From: Herbiconiux sp. L3-i23
GTDB taxonomy: Bacteria > Actinomycetota > Actinomycetes > Actinomycetales > Microbacteriaceae
Assembly: GCF_023734115.1 (NCBI RefSeq)
Contig: NZ_AP025737.1
Location: forward strand, 2,728,001-2,792,000
DNA length: 64,000 bases
Direction of reading: 5' to 3'
Under the pieces are notes generated by a model. That model made no database searches and was not told the DNA's origin. It was given only the letters and a program-made list of their open reading frames with translations. Of the stretch, positions 1 to 8,785 are shown piece after piece. Within the stretch, counting starts at the first letter, position 1; each line of letters starts with the position of its first letter. The translations under genes and the position numbers were made by a program.

Positions 1-1478
1 TTCGTGATGCGGTTCGAGACCTTCGCCAACACGTCGTAGGGCAGACGGGTCCAATCGGCGGTCATGGCGTCCTCGCTCGACACCGGACGCAGCACGATCG
101 GGTGGCCGTAGGTGCGACCGTCGCCCTGCACGCCCACACTGCGCACATCGGCGAGCAGCACGACGGGGCACTGCCAGATCTCGGTGTCGAGCCCCGCCGC
201 GGTGAGCTCCTCACGGGCGATGGCGTCGGCGTCGCGCAGCAGGTCGAGACGCTCGCGCGTCACCTCGCCGACGATGCGGATGCCGAGACCGGGGCCTGGG
301 AACGGCTGGCGGGCGACGATGACCTCGGGCAGACCGAGCTCGCGTCCGATCGCGCGGACCTCGTCCTTGAACAGGGTGCGCAGCGGCTCGACGAGCTCGA
401 ACATGAGGTCGTCGGGGAGCCCGCCCACGTTGTGGTGGCTCTTGATGTTCGCCGTGCCGGTGCCGCCGCCCGACTCGACCACGTCCGGGTAGAGGGTGCC
501 CTGCACGAGGAACTTGATGCTCTCGCCCTCGGACTTCGCCTCGAGCACGAGCGCTTCGGCCGCGTTCTCGAACGTGCGGATGAACTCGCGTCCGATGATC
601 TTGCGCTTCTGCTCCGGGTCGGAGACTCCGGCGAGCGCATCGAGGAACTGGTCGGCGGCGTCGACGGTGACGAGCCGGACACCGGTCGCGGCGACGTAGT
701 CCTCTTCGACCTGACGCGCCTCGTCCTTGCGGAGCAGGCCGTGGTCGACGAAGACGCAGGTGAGCTGGTCGCCGACGGCGCGCTGCACGAGCGCGGCCGC
801 GACGGCGGAGTCGACTCCGCCCGAAAGTCCGCAGATGACCTTCGCATCGCCGATCTGGGCGCGGATGCGCTCGACCTGCTCGGCGATGACGTTGCCCGGG
901 TTCCAGTCGTCGGGGATGCCTGCGGCGCGGTGCAGGAAGTTCTCGAGCACCTGCTGTCCGAAGGACGAGTGCTTCACCTCGGGGTGCCACTGCACGCCGT
1001 AGAGCTTGCGCTCGTCGCTCGCGAACGCCGCGACGGGGGTCGATCCGCTGCTCGCGAGCACGTCGAAACCGGCGGGGGCCTTCGCGACCGAATCGCCGTG
1101 GCTCATCCACACGGTCTGCTCGGCCGGCTGCCCGTCGAGGAGCACTCCGCCGGCGCCGCTCACCGTGAGGTCGGTGGAGCCGTACTCGCGCTTGCCGGTG
1201 TGGGCGACCTCGCCGCCGAGCTGCTGCGCCATGACCTGGAAGCCGTAGCAGATGCCGAGCACCGGTACTCCGAGTTCGAGGATGCCGGGGTCGAGGTTCG
1301 GCGATCCCTCTTCGTAGACGGAGGAGGGGCCGCCGCTCAGCACGATGCCGACCGGGTTCTTCGCCGCGATCTCGGCGGCGGTGACGCTGTGCGGCACGAT
1401 CTCGGAGTACACGTTCGCCTCGCGGACACGGCGCGCGATGAGCTGCGCGTACTGGGCGCCGAAGTCGACGACGAGCAC
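1..1478 (-). CDS. guaA: GMP synthase (glutamine-hydrolysing), C-terminus cut by window edge
   Basis: Converts XMP to GMP with ATP and glutamine, the last step of guanine nucleotide synthesis. The reading frame shows the class-I glutamine amidotransferase with the nucleophile motif GICYGFQ, then the His-Glu part in GVQWHPEV, the PP-loop [10 protein letters not shown] of the ATP pyrophosphatase, and the dimerisation domain. Translation at position 1 is still in the dimerisation domain ([18 protein letters not shown]), so only about 20-25 residues are missing. I place the start at GTG 1478 because [12 protein letters not shown] is where the conserved domain begins. The frame stays open further upstream (about 30 plausible codons) but has no ATG, GTG or TTG there, so the true start is uncertain. 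It lies 85 nt downstream of the DUF3817 gene. Confidence 0.95.
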   Translation of the reverse strand, partial: MLVVDFGAQYAQLIARRVREANVYSEIVPHSVTAAEIAAKNPVGIVLSGGPSSVYEEGSPNLDPGILELGVPVLGICYGFQVMAQQLGGEVAHTGKREYGSTDLTVSGAGGVLLDGQPAEQTVWMSHGDSVAKAPAGFDVLASSGSTPVAAFASDERKLYGVQWHPEVKHSSFGQQVLENFLHRAAGIPDDWNPGNVIAEQVERIRAQIGDAKVICGLSGGVDSAVAAALVQRAVGDQLTCVFVDHGLLRKDEARQVEEDYVAATGVRLVTVDAADQFLDALAGVSDPEQKRKIIGREFIRTFENAAEALVLEAKSEGESIKFLVQGTLYPDVVESGGGTGTANIKSHHNVGGLPDDLMFELVEPLRTLFKDEVRAIGRELGLPEVIVARQPFPGPGLGIRIVGEVTRERLDLLRDADAIAREELTAAGLDTEIWQCPVVLLADVRSVGVQGDGRTYGHPIVLRPVSSEDAMTADWTRLPYDVLAKVSNRIT

Positions 1479-1563
1479 CGGGCGGGCATCGGTGCCGGAG
1501 GCCGCACTCTCGGTGGGGGCGAGATCCGCCGCCGAGTCGTTCGTCGAGATGCCGTCGCTGGGA

Positions 1564-2031
1564 TTACTGATGGGATGCCTCCGAAGCCGTGGGGACAGAA
1601 GATGCCGACGCCGGGCCGGCCTCGCGCGCGGCGAGGTAGCCCTTCACCTCGCGGTGCACGCGACGCTCGACGAAGAACGACAGCAGCGGCACGACGCCGC
1701 CGAGCGCGATGACGATGAAGCGGGTGATCGGCCAGCGCATGAAGGTGATCAGCACGAAGTCGCTCACGAGGTACGCCAGGTACAGGTAGCCGTGGGTGAT
1801 CTGGATGATGAGGCTCGCATTGACCGCGTTCGCCGTGTCGATCGACCCCGCGGGCACGAAGGACAGGAACGCTCCTCCCCCGCCCTGCAGCTCGAGCCCG
1901 TAGATGTACTTGAGGACGATCTCGACGACGAGGACGAGGAGGAAGACACCGGTCGCATAGGCGAGGACCCGGTAGACGGCGAGCGTTCCGCGGATCTTCG
2001 GGAAGTCGGCGCTCCGCGGCTCTCTCGGCAT
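1564..2031 (-). CDS. DUF3817 family small membrane protein
   Basis: A 155-residue integral membrane protein of unknown role. I see about three hydrophobic segments: residues 15-35 ([20 protein letters not shown]), a middle one around [17 protein letters not shown], and one around [17 protein letters not shown]. The N- and C-terminal tails are polar. The length and the [11 protein letters not shown] opening fit the DUF3817 family, which is common next to guaA in actinobacteria. I chose ATG 2031 rather than the longer frame because it starts 10 nt after the SURF1 stop and gives the typical family N-terminus. It probably belongs to the glpD-surf1 transcript. No catalytic motif is visible. Confidence 0.85.
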   Translation of the reverse strand: MPREPRSADFPKIRGTLAVYRVLAYATGVFLLVLVVEIVLKYIYGLELQGGGGAFLSFVPAGSIDTANAVNASLIIQITHGYLYLAYLVSDFVLITFMRWPITRFIVIALGGVVPLLSFFVERRVHREVKGYLAAREAGPASASSVPTASEASHQ

Positions 2032-2041
2032 GGCAGCAATT

Positions 2042-2923
2042 CTAGGCCCGGTCGAACGCCTCGTCGGTCGGGGCGTCGCTGCGCGCATCCTGCCCTGAAG
2101 CGGCCGACTCGGGCCCTGCCCGCTCGCTCTCCCGTTCTGTCTCGCGCTCGGCGATGTCGCGCATGTGGCGGTACCAGATGTACAGCGCGATGACGGCGAA
2201 GACGATCCATTCGATCGTGTAGAAGAGGTTGAGGAAGTTCAGCTGCACCTGACGCTCGGGGGCGGGCGAGTAGATCGGCGTCAGCCCGTCGGGCGCCTCA
2301 AGCAGGGTGAGATAGCCGGCGTACACCGGTCCGGCGTCCGTCCATTCGTTGACGAGCGCGGGCACCGCCATCTGCGTCACCGGGTCGGACGGCTCCGCCT
2401 CCTCATCGACACTCGGCTGCTCGCTCTGCTGGTAGCGGCCGTCGAGGGAGGTCGGAAGGGTCGAGGGGTCGGCGGCGAAGCGTGCCAACTCGTCGACTGC
2501 CACGTCCTCGTCGTCGGTCCAACCGAGTCCGACCGCGAGCGAGTTGCCGTTCTCGACGAGGAAGTGTCCGATGACCCACCAGCCCGACGCGCCGTCGTTG
2601 AGCCGCCCTTCGAGCAGGGCGAAGTCATCGGCGACCCACTCGCCGTCGGCGGCGATCAGCTGACCCACCGCATCCGACGGGGTCTGCACCTGCGGTTCGA
2701 GGATGCTCTCGATCGCGATCGGATGCTCCGACTCGCTCTCGACGACGGCGCCGTTCTCGAACGCGCGGGCCAGCTGCCACTGGCCGAGCAACGAGAAGCC
2801 GACCGCGAGCACGATGGCGAGCAGCAGCAGGAGCAGGGAGGAGGGCCTCCGCATCACCCCGAGGAGGGTGCGTCGGAAGCCCTCGTCGCGCAGCCGGGGC
2901 CGCGGCAGGTCCTGCTCGCTCAA
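2042..2923 (-). CDS. SURF1-like cytochrome oxidase assembly factor
   Basis: A 293-residue SURF1-family protein, predicted to help assemble the haem a-copper centre of aa3-type cytochrome c oxidase in the membrane. It has the family architecture: one N-terminal transmembrane segment (about residues 28-48, rich in Leu and Val, followed by LGQWQLARA), a large extracytoplasmic domain, and a second transmembrane segment near residue 230 (EWIVFAVIALYIWYRHMRD). The motif LGQWQL matches the usual SURF1 GxWQ after the first segment. The acidic, Ser-rich C-tail is a variable region. It starts 4 nt after the glpD stop, so the two are likely cotranscribed. The oxidase genes themselves are not in the window. 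Confidence 0.88.
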   Translation of the reverse strand: MSEQDLPRPRLRDEGFRRTLLGVMRRPSSLLLLLLAIVLAVGFSLLGQWQLARAFENGAVVESESEHPIAIESILEPQVQTPSDAVGQLIAADGEWVADDFALLEGRLNDGASGWWVIGHFLVENGNSLAVGLGWTDDEDVAVDELARFAADPSTLPTSLDGRYQQSEQPSVDEEAEPSDPVTQMAVPALVNEWTDAGPVYAGYLTLLEAPDGLTPIYSPAPERQVQLNFLNLFYTIEWIVFAVIALYIWYRHMRDIAERETERESERAGPESAASGQDARSDAPTDEAFDRA

Positions 2924-2927
2924 CGGC

Positions 2928-4658
2928 TCACGCCGTCGCGACGATGTCGGGCGCCTCGAGACGCACCCGGTCGGCCGACTCGTCGTCCGGCTGCAGCTGG
3001 CTCTCGCGCTCGGCCTGCACGCGCTTCAGGTACGTGTTGACCTCGCGCTCGGTCTGCGCCTCGTCCCAGCCGAGCACTTCGGCCATGAGGGCCGCGGCGA
3101 CCGGGGCGGCGGAGACACCGCGGTCCCACGCCTCGATGGAGATTCGGGTGCGGCGCGCGAGGACGTCTTCGAGGTGCAGGGCGCCCTCGTGCGTCGCCGC
3201 GTAGACGACCTCGGCCTTGATGTAGTCGTCAGCGTCGGGCAGCGGCTCCGCGAGCTCGGGACGCGCCTTGATGAGGTCGAGGATCTCGTCGGTGAGCACG
3301 CCGTACCGATTCAGCAGGTGCTCGATGCGCACGGTGTGCACTCCGAAGGCGCGGGCGATCTTGCGGCGCTTGTTCCACGCCGCCTGGTAGCCCTCGGCGC
3401 CGAGCAGCGCGATGTCCTGCGTCGTCGACTCGGGGATCTTGCCGTCGAGCGCCGACACGGCCGCGTCGATGGCGTCCTTCGCCATCACGCGGTACGTCGT
3501 CCACTTGCCGCCCGCGATCACCACGAGTCCCGGCACCGAGTGGGCGACGAGGTGCTCGCGCGACAGCTTCGACGTCTGCTCCGACTCACCGGCGAGCAGG
3601 GGGCGGAGGCCCGCGTAGACGCCCTCGACGTCCTCACGGGTGAGGGGCACGGCGAGGATCTTGTTGACGTGCTCGAGCACGTAGTCGATGTCCGCGGCGG
3701 TGGCGGCGGGGTGCGCCTTGTCGAGGTGCCAGTCGGTGTCGGTCGTGCCGATGATCCAGTGACGGCCCCAAGGGATGACGAAGAGGACGCTCTTCTCGGT
3801 GCGCAGGATCACGCCGGTCGTCGACTGGAAGCGGTCGCGCGGGACGACGAGGTGGATGCCCTTCGAGGCGCGGACCTTGAACTGGCCGCGCTCGCCGACC
3901 ATCGCCTGCGTCTCGTCGGTCCAGACGCCGGTCGCGTTGACGACCTGCTTGGCGCGGACGTCGAACTTCTCGCCGGTCTCGAGGTCGTGGGCGTGCACGC
4001 CGACGACGCGCTCCCCGACCTTGATGAAGCCCTCGACGCGGACGCGACTCGCCACGTGCGCACCGTACGAGGAGGCGGTGCGGGCGAGCATCGCGACGTA
4101 GCGGGCGTCGTCGACCTGGGCGTCGTAGTAGGTGAGCCCGCCGACGAAGGCGTCGCCCGCGAGGCTCGGCATGGCGCGCAGCATCTGGCGCTTGCTGAGG
4201 TGTCGGTGGTGCGGAACGCCGGGCGGGCGTCCGCCGGACCAGCTGAAGATGTCATAGAGCAGCATGCCGGCGCCGATGTACGCGCGCTCCCACACCCGGT
4301 GGTTGAGCGGGTAGAGGAAGCGCACCGGCTTGACGAGGTGCGGTGCGAGGCGCTGGAGCAGCAGGCCTCGCTCGATCAGCGCCTCGCGGACGAGGCGGAA
4401 GTCGAGCTGCTCGAGGTAGCGGATGCCGCCGTGCACGAGCTTCGACGAGCGGCTCGAGGTGCCCGACGCCCAGTCGCGGGCTTCGAGGAGTCCGGTGCTG
4501 AGGCCGCGGGTGGCCGCGTCGAGGGCGGCTCCGCTGCCGACGATGCCGCCGCCAACGACGAGGACGTCGAGCTCGCGCTCCTTGAGCCGGGCGATCGCGG
4601 CTGCTCGCTCCTCAGGTCCGAGCTTCGACGAGAGCGATACTGAGTTTCCCTGTGCCAT
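2928..4658 (-). CDS. glpD: Glycerol-3-phosphate dehydrogenase (FAD-dependent, respiratory)
   Basis: Oxidises glycerol-3-phosphate to dihydroxyacetone phosphate and passes electrons to quinone at the membrane. The 576-residue product has an N-terminal FAD-binding Rossmann motif (VLVVGGGIVGSGAALDAA, about residues 31-48), the family signature KLVHGGIRYLEQ, and a C-terminal GlpD/GlpO domain. The start at 4658 is well supported by a strong AGGAGGAAG ribosome site just upstream. No glycerol kinase or facilitator gene is adjacent. It is followed after 4 nt by the SURF1 gene and preceded by guaB3 with a 36-nt gap, so all may share one transcript. Confidence 0.95.
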   Translation of the reverse strand: MAQGNSVSLSSKLGPEERAAAIARLKERELDVLVVGGGIVGSGAALDAATRGLSTGLLEARDWASGTSSRSSKLVHGGIRYLEQLDFRLVREALIERGLLLQRLAPHLVKPVRFLYPLNHRVWERAYIGAGMLLYDIFSWSGGRPPGVPHHRHLSKRQMLRAMPSLAGDAFVGGLTYYDAQVDDARYVAMLARTASSYGAHVASRVRVEGFIKVGERVVGVHAHDLETGEKFDVRAKQVVNATGVWTDETQAMVGERGQFKVRASKGIHLVVPRDRFQSTTGVILRTEKSVLFVIPWGRHWIIGTTDTDWHLDKAHPAATAADIDYVLEHVNKILAVPLTREDVEGVYAGLRPLLAGESEQTSKLSREHLVAHSVPGLVVIAGGKWTTYRVMAKDAIDAAVSALDGKIPESTTQDIALLGAEGYQAAWNKRRKIARAFGVHTVRIEHLLNRYGVLTDEILDLIKARPELAEPLPDADDYIKAEVVYAATHEGALHLEDVLARRTRISIEAWDRGVSAAPVAAALMAEVLGWDEAQTEREVNTYLKRVQAERESQLQPDDESADRVRLEAPDIVATA

Positions 4659-4694
4659 CTCTTCCTCCTGCGATCCGAACGCTGGTGAACCGGG

Positions 4695-5819
4695 TCAGTC
4701 CACGCGGTACGGCGCGACGACGACCTCGACGCGCTGGAACTCCTTGATGTCCGAGTACCCGGTCGTCGCCATCGATCTCTTCAACGCGCCGATCAGGTTC
4801 GCTGTTCCGTCGGCGACGGGCGCCGGGCCGAACAGGACCTGCTCGAGCGGCGCGACCTGGTCGACGCGGACTCGGTTGCCGCGGGGCAGCTCCGTGTGGT
4901 GCGCTTCGGCACCCCAATGCCATCCGCCACCGGGAGCCTCCGTGGAGCGGGCGAGTGCGGTGCCGAGCATGACGGCGTCGGCGCCGACCGCGACGGCCTT
5001 GATGATGTCGCCCGCGGTGCCGAGGCCGCCGTCGGCGATCACGTGCACGTAGCGTCCGCCCGACTCGTCGAGGTAGTCGCGGCGAGCGCCCGCGACGTCG
5101 GCGACGGCGGTCGCCATGGGGGCGTGGATGCCGAGCGCGGTGCGGGTGGTCGATGCCGCTCCCCCGCCGAAGCCGACGAGCACGCCGGCCGCGCCGGTGC
5201 GCATGAGGTGCAGCGCCGCGGTGTAGGTGGCGGCGCCGCCGACGACGACGGGCACGTCGAGTTCGTAGATGAACTTCTTGAGGTTCAGCGGTTCGACGGT
5301 CTTCGAGACGTGCTCGGCCGACACGGTCGTGCCGCGGATGACGAAGAGGTCGACCCCGGCGTTGACGACGGTCTGGTAGTGCTCCTGGGTGCGCTGCGGG
5401 CTGAGCGCTCCGGCGACGGGTACACCCGACGCTCGGATCTCGGCCAGGCGACTCGTGATGAGCTCGGGCTGGATGGGGGCCGCGTAGATCTCCTGCATCC
5501 GCCGGGTCGCGTCGGCGGGCTCGAGCGACCGGACCTCGGCGAGCTTCGCCTCTGCGTCCTCGTACCGGGTCCAGAGGCCCTCGAGGTCGAGGACGCCGAG
5601 ACCGCCGAGCTTGCCGATGGCGATCGCCGTCGCCGGCGAGACCACCGAGTCCATCGGGGCGGCGAGCACCGGGATGCCGAAGGTGAAGGCGTCGATCGAC
5701 CAGCTGGTCGACACGTCCTCGGGGTCACGGGTGCGCCTCGACGGGACGACCGCGATGTCGTCGAACGCGTAGGCGCGACGGGCGCGCTTGGCGCGACCGA
5801 TCTCGAAGTCCATACTCAC
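4695..5819 (-). CDS. guaB3: GuaB3-family IMP dehydrogenase-related protein
   Basis: A 374-residue TIM-barrel protein of the actinobacterial GuaB3 subfamily. It lacks the CBS pair found in classical IMP dehydrogenase (compare the guaB gene at 7024-8526). Conserved barrel pieces are visible: VLAAPMDSVVSPATA, and IADGGLGTAGDIIKA near the phosphate-binding end. In the active-site loop, where IMP dehydrogenase has GPGSICTTR, this protein reads GGGAASTTR, so the nucleophilic Cys is Ser. Its reaction is therefore unsettled; I would not call it an IMP dehydrogenase. The GTG start at 5819 is favoured because a TAGGGT -10 element lies exactly 6 nt upstream, which indicates a leaderless mRNA. Confidence 0.88.
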   Translation of the reverse strand: MSMDFEIGRAKRARRAYAFDDIAVVPSRRTRDPEDVSTSWSIDAFTFGIPVLAAPMDSVVSPATAIAIGKLGGLGVLDLEGLWTRYEDAEAKLAEVRSLEPADATRRMQEIYAAPIQPELITSRLAEIRASGVPVAGALSPQRTQEHYQTVVNAGVDLFVIRGTTVSAEHVSKTVEPLNLKKFIYELDVPVVVGGAATYTAALHLMRTGAAGVLVGFGGGAASTTRTALGIHAPMATAVADVAGARRDYLDESGGRYVHVIADGGLGTAGDIIKAVAVGADAVMLGTALARSTEAPGGGWHWGAEAHHTELPRGNRVRVDQVAPLEQVLFGPAPVADGTANLIGALKRSMATTGYSDIKEFQRVEVVVAPYRVD

Positions 5820-5825
5820 GCCACA

Positions 5826-5831
5826 ACCCTA
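5826..5831 (-). promoter_or_regulatory. Leaderless -10 element of guaB3
   Basis: TAGGGT on the minus strand, 6 nt before the GTG start at 5819. The spacing means transcription would begin at or next to the start codon. No convincing -35 is seen. Confidence 0.6.
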
Positions 5832-5853
5832 CCCACCCGCCCTGACCGAGGTC

Positions 5854-5891
5854 GGGCGTTCCGGGCGAACGCGCACGTTCCGGCGGGCCAC
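5854..5891. repeat. Left 38-bp inverted repeat flanking the AbiEi/DUF559 gene
   Basis: This 38-bp sequence is the reverse complement of 6983-7020 with a single mismatch. It starts GGGCGTTCCGGG and ends GGCGGGCCAC. The pair brackets one gene and its flanks (1,167 bp in all). A short imperfect extension (AGGT/ACCT) continues outward on both sides. Confidence 0.9.
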
Positions 5892-5910
5892 AGACGCCGG
5901 AACGTGCGCG
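5870..5910. terminator. Strong hairpin after the AbiEi/DUF559 gene
   Basis: Two 16-nt arms (CGCGCACGTTCCGGCG at 5870-5885 and its exact complement at 5895-5910) are separated by a 9-nt loop. The hairpin begins directly after the stop codon of the gene at 5911. It overlaps the left inverted repeat. It could terminate the gene or be a REP-like palindrome; there is no T-run. Confidence 0.65.
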
Positions 5911-6873
5911 TCAACGCTGCGTAGGGAGACCGGCCGACGAGAGAAGGCGACCTAGTTCACGCATGTCTTCGGCCAGCGACCAGTTCCAGCGGATCATGCC
6001 TGCACCGGTTGCACGCATCCGGTCTTCGCGCACCTTCTCGACCAGAACCACTTCAGCAGCGGTCCTGCCTTGGAGGTAGTCGTCGCGCACGTACTTCGCC
6101 CGTCCGTCGAACTCGCCGATCAGGTTGTGATCACGCCAGTAGAAGTCGACGATCCCGATCCGCCCGCGGTCGTCGCTGATCGGAACCTGAAGTTCCGGGA
6201 TCGGGAAGCCGAGGAGAAACATCCTCGCGCGGCTCAACGACTCCCCGGGGGAACCACTGCGGGCGTCGGCGAAGCCGAGCGCCGCCATGGCCGCCTTCGC
6301 CCTCGTCGGCGGATTCATCCGCTCCAGCTCCATCTGAAGAAGGCTGCGCTCGAAACCGTTTGCGAGCCCCCAGTCGACGGATGCGACCGCCGATTCGAAC
6401 GAGGTCGTCAGTGCGAGGTCGATCAGCGTCCGCTCGACGCTGGTCACCAGAACGCCGTCGACCCGGTCGATCTCGTAGGGTTCGAGGCCGAGCGAGTGGC
6501 TTCGAATCCCGGATTGGGCTCGCCGCCTCGTTCCTCGCTCGATCGTCACGTGGACGTCGACTGGCAGCGACCCGAGGACCGGGATCCCGTGGAGCGCCGC
6601 CGCGGAGAAGTGACTGAAGATCGGCTCGATTCGCGCGTTCGCCGCCACCGCATGGACACGGGCGCGATGTCGGCCCTCGCCGTCGAGCTCGTTCCACTCG
6701 TGCGCCGGCATGTACGAGCCGCGGCGCACCTGGATGAGTTCGCCTGCGTCTCGCTGCCTGCGCAGGTCTCGATCATCCCCACCGAAGCGCTCGAGGTCGC
6801 GGACCAGTATGAGGTTGTGCCGGACGTTTGTCGGAAGGTCGCTCATCCCGAGAGCATGCGCCCGATCCGTCAC
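5911..6873 (-). CDS. AbiEi-like N-terminal domain plus DUF559/Vsr-type nuclease-fold protein
   Basis: Up to 320 residues. The N-terminal part (FGGDDRDLRRQRDAGELIQ, then VRRGSYMP) resembles the winged-helix AbiEi antitoxin-type domain. The C-terminal part (DFYWRDHNLIGEFDGRAKY, later VEKVREDRMRATG) resembles the DUF559/Vsr endonuclease fold, with D, E and later K/E-type residues that could form a metal site. Such proteins are frequent in Microbacteriaceae genomes, often in variable sites, and their function is not established. The start is uncertain: GTG 6873 or ATG 6846 (giving MSDLPTNVRHN); neither has a strong ribosome site. No AbiEii toxin partner is next to it. It is enclosed by a near-perfect inverted repeat and separates guaB from guaB3. 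Confidence 0.75.
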   Translation of the reverse strand: MTDRAHALGMSDLPTNVRHNLILVRDLERFGGDDRDLRRQRDAGELIQVRRGSYMPAHEWNELDGEGRHRARVHAVAANARIEPIFSHFSAAALHGIPVLGSLPVDVHVTIERGTRRRAQSGIRSHSLGLEPYEIDRVDGVLVTSVERTLIDLALTTSFESAVASVDWGLANGFERSLLQMELERMNPPTRAKAAMAALGFADARSGSPGESLSRARMFLLGFPIPELQVPISDDRGRIGIVDFYWRDHNLIGEFDGRAKYVRDDYLQGRTAAEVVLVEKVREDRMRATGAGMIRWNWSLAEDMRELGRLLSSAGLPTQR

Positions 6874-6982
6874 CGCCCGTTCCGTGGATCGGCGAATGGT
6901 GCAGAAGGGCAGTTCGCCGCTCGCTGTGGAGGAGACGGCACCGATCGAGCGGATCCTCGGGCGCGCGCGCGTTACGGCGCCC

Positions 6983-7020
6983 GTGGCCCGCCGGAACGTG
7001 CGCGCTCGCCCGGAACGCCC
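6983..7020. repeat. Right 38-bp inverted repeat flanking the AbiEi/DUF559 gene
   Basis: Inverted partner of 5854-5891 with 37 of 38 positions matching. It contains a third copy of the 16-nt unit CGCCGGAACGTGCGCG (6989-7004). Its outer end is 3 nt from the guaB stop codon. Confidence 0.9.
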
Positions 7021-7023
7021 TAC

Positions 7024-8619
<1,596 letters not shown>

Positions 8620-8621
8620 TC

Positions 8622-8627
8622 ATCTTA
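8622..8627 (-). promoter_or_regulatory. Possible -10 element for guaB
   Basis: TAAGAT on the minus strand, about 95 nt before the guaB start. No good -35 at 16-18 nt was found, so this is tentative. Confidence 0.35.
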
Positions 8628-8677
8628 ACCGCGTGGGAGAGGATTACTTCCCTGTAGCGTTGCTAACAAGTCGATGC

Positions 8678-8709
8678 ATTATTGCTACCGGAAACACGTC
8701 GGCAATAAT
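8678..8709. promoter_or_regulatory. Dyad ATTATTGC-N16-GCAATAAT between guaB and livH
   Basis: Two exact 8-nt arms, 8678-8685 and 8702-8709, lie in the only AT-richer patch of the region, about 75-105 nt upstream of livH. It may be an operator or a weak hairpin. I do not recognise the regulator. Confidence 0.4.
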
Positions 8710-8772
8710 CGGCCCGTATGGTCGGACATCGCCGTTCGACCAGTCCGGCGTTCCACAGCCGCCGGTCCAGCC

Positions 8773-8785
8773 AGGAGGAACTGTG
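8773..8785 (+). promoter_or_regulatory. Ribosome binding site that fixes the livH start
   Basis: AGGAGGA followed after 4-5 nt by GTG at 8783. This selects the start at 8783 over the longer open frame from 8633, whose first 50 codons are not protein-like. Confidence 0.85.

Noticed and set aside
102-1712. A 536-codon plus-strand frame over guaA
   Set aside because: It is the complement of the well-identified guaA and DUF3817 genes; no family resemblance.
8633-8782. A longer livH N-terminus starting at 8633
   Set aside because: The added 50 residues have no protein-like pattern, and AGGAGGA points to GTG 8783.
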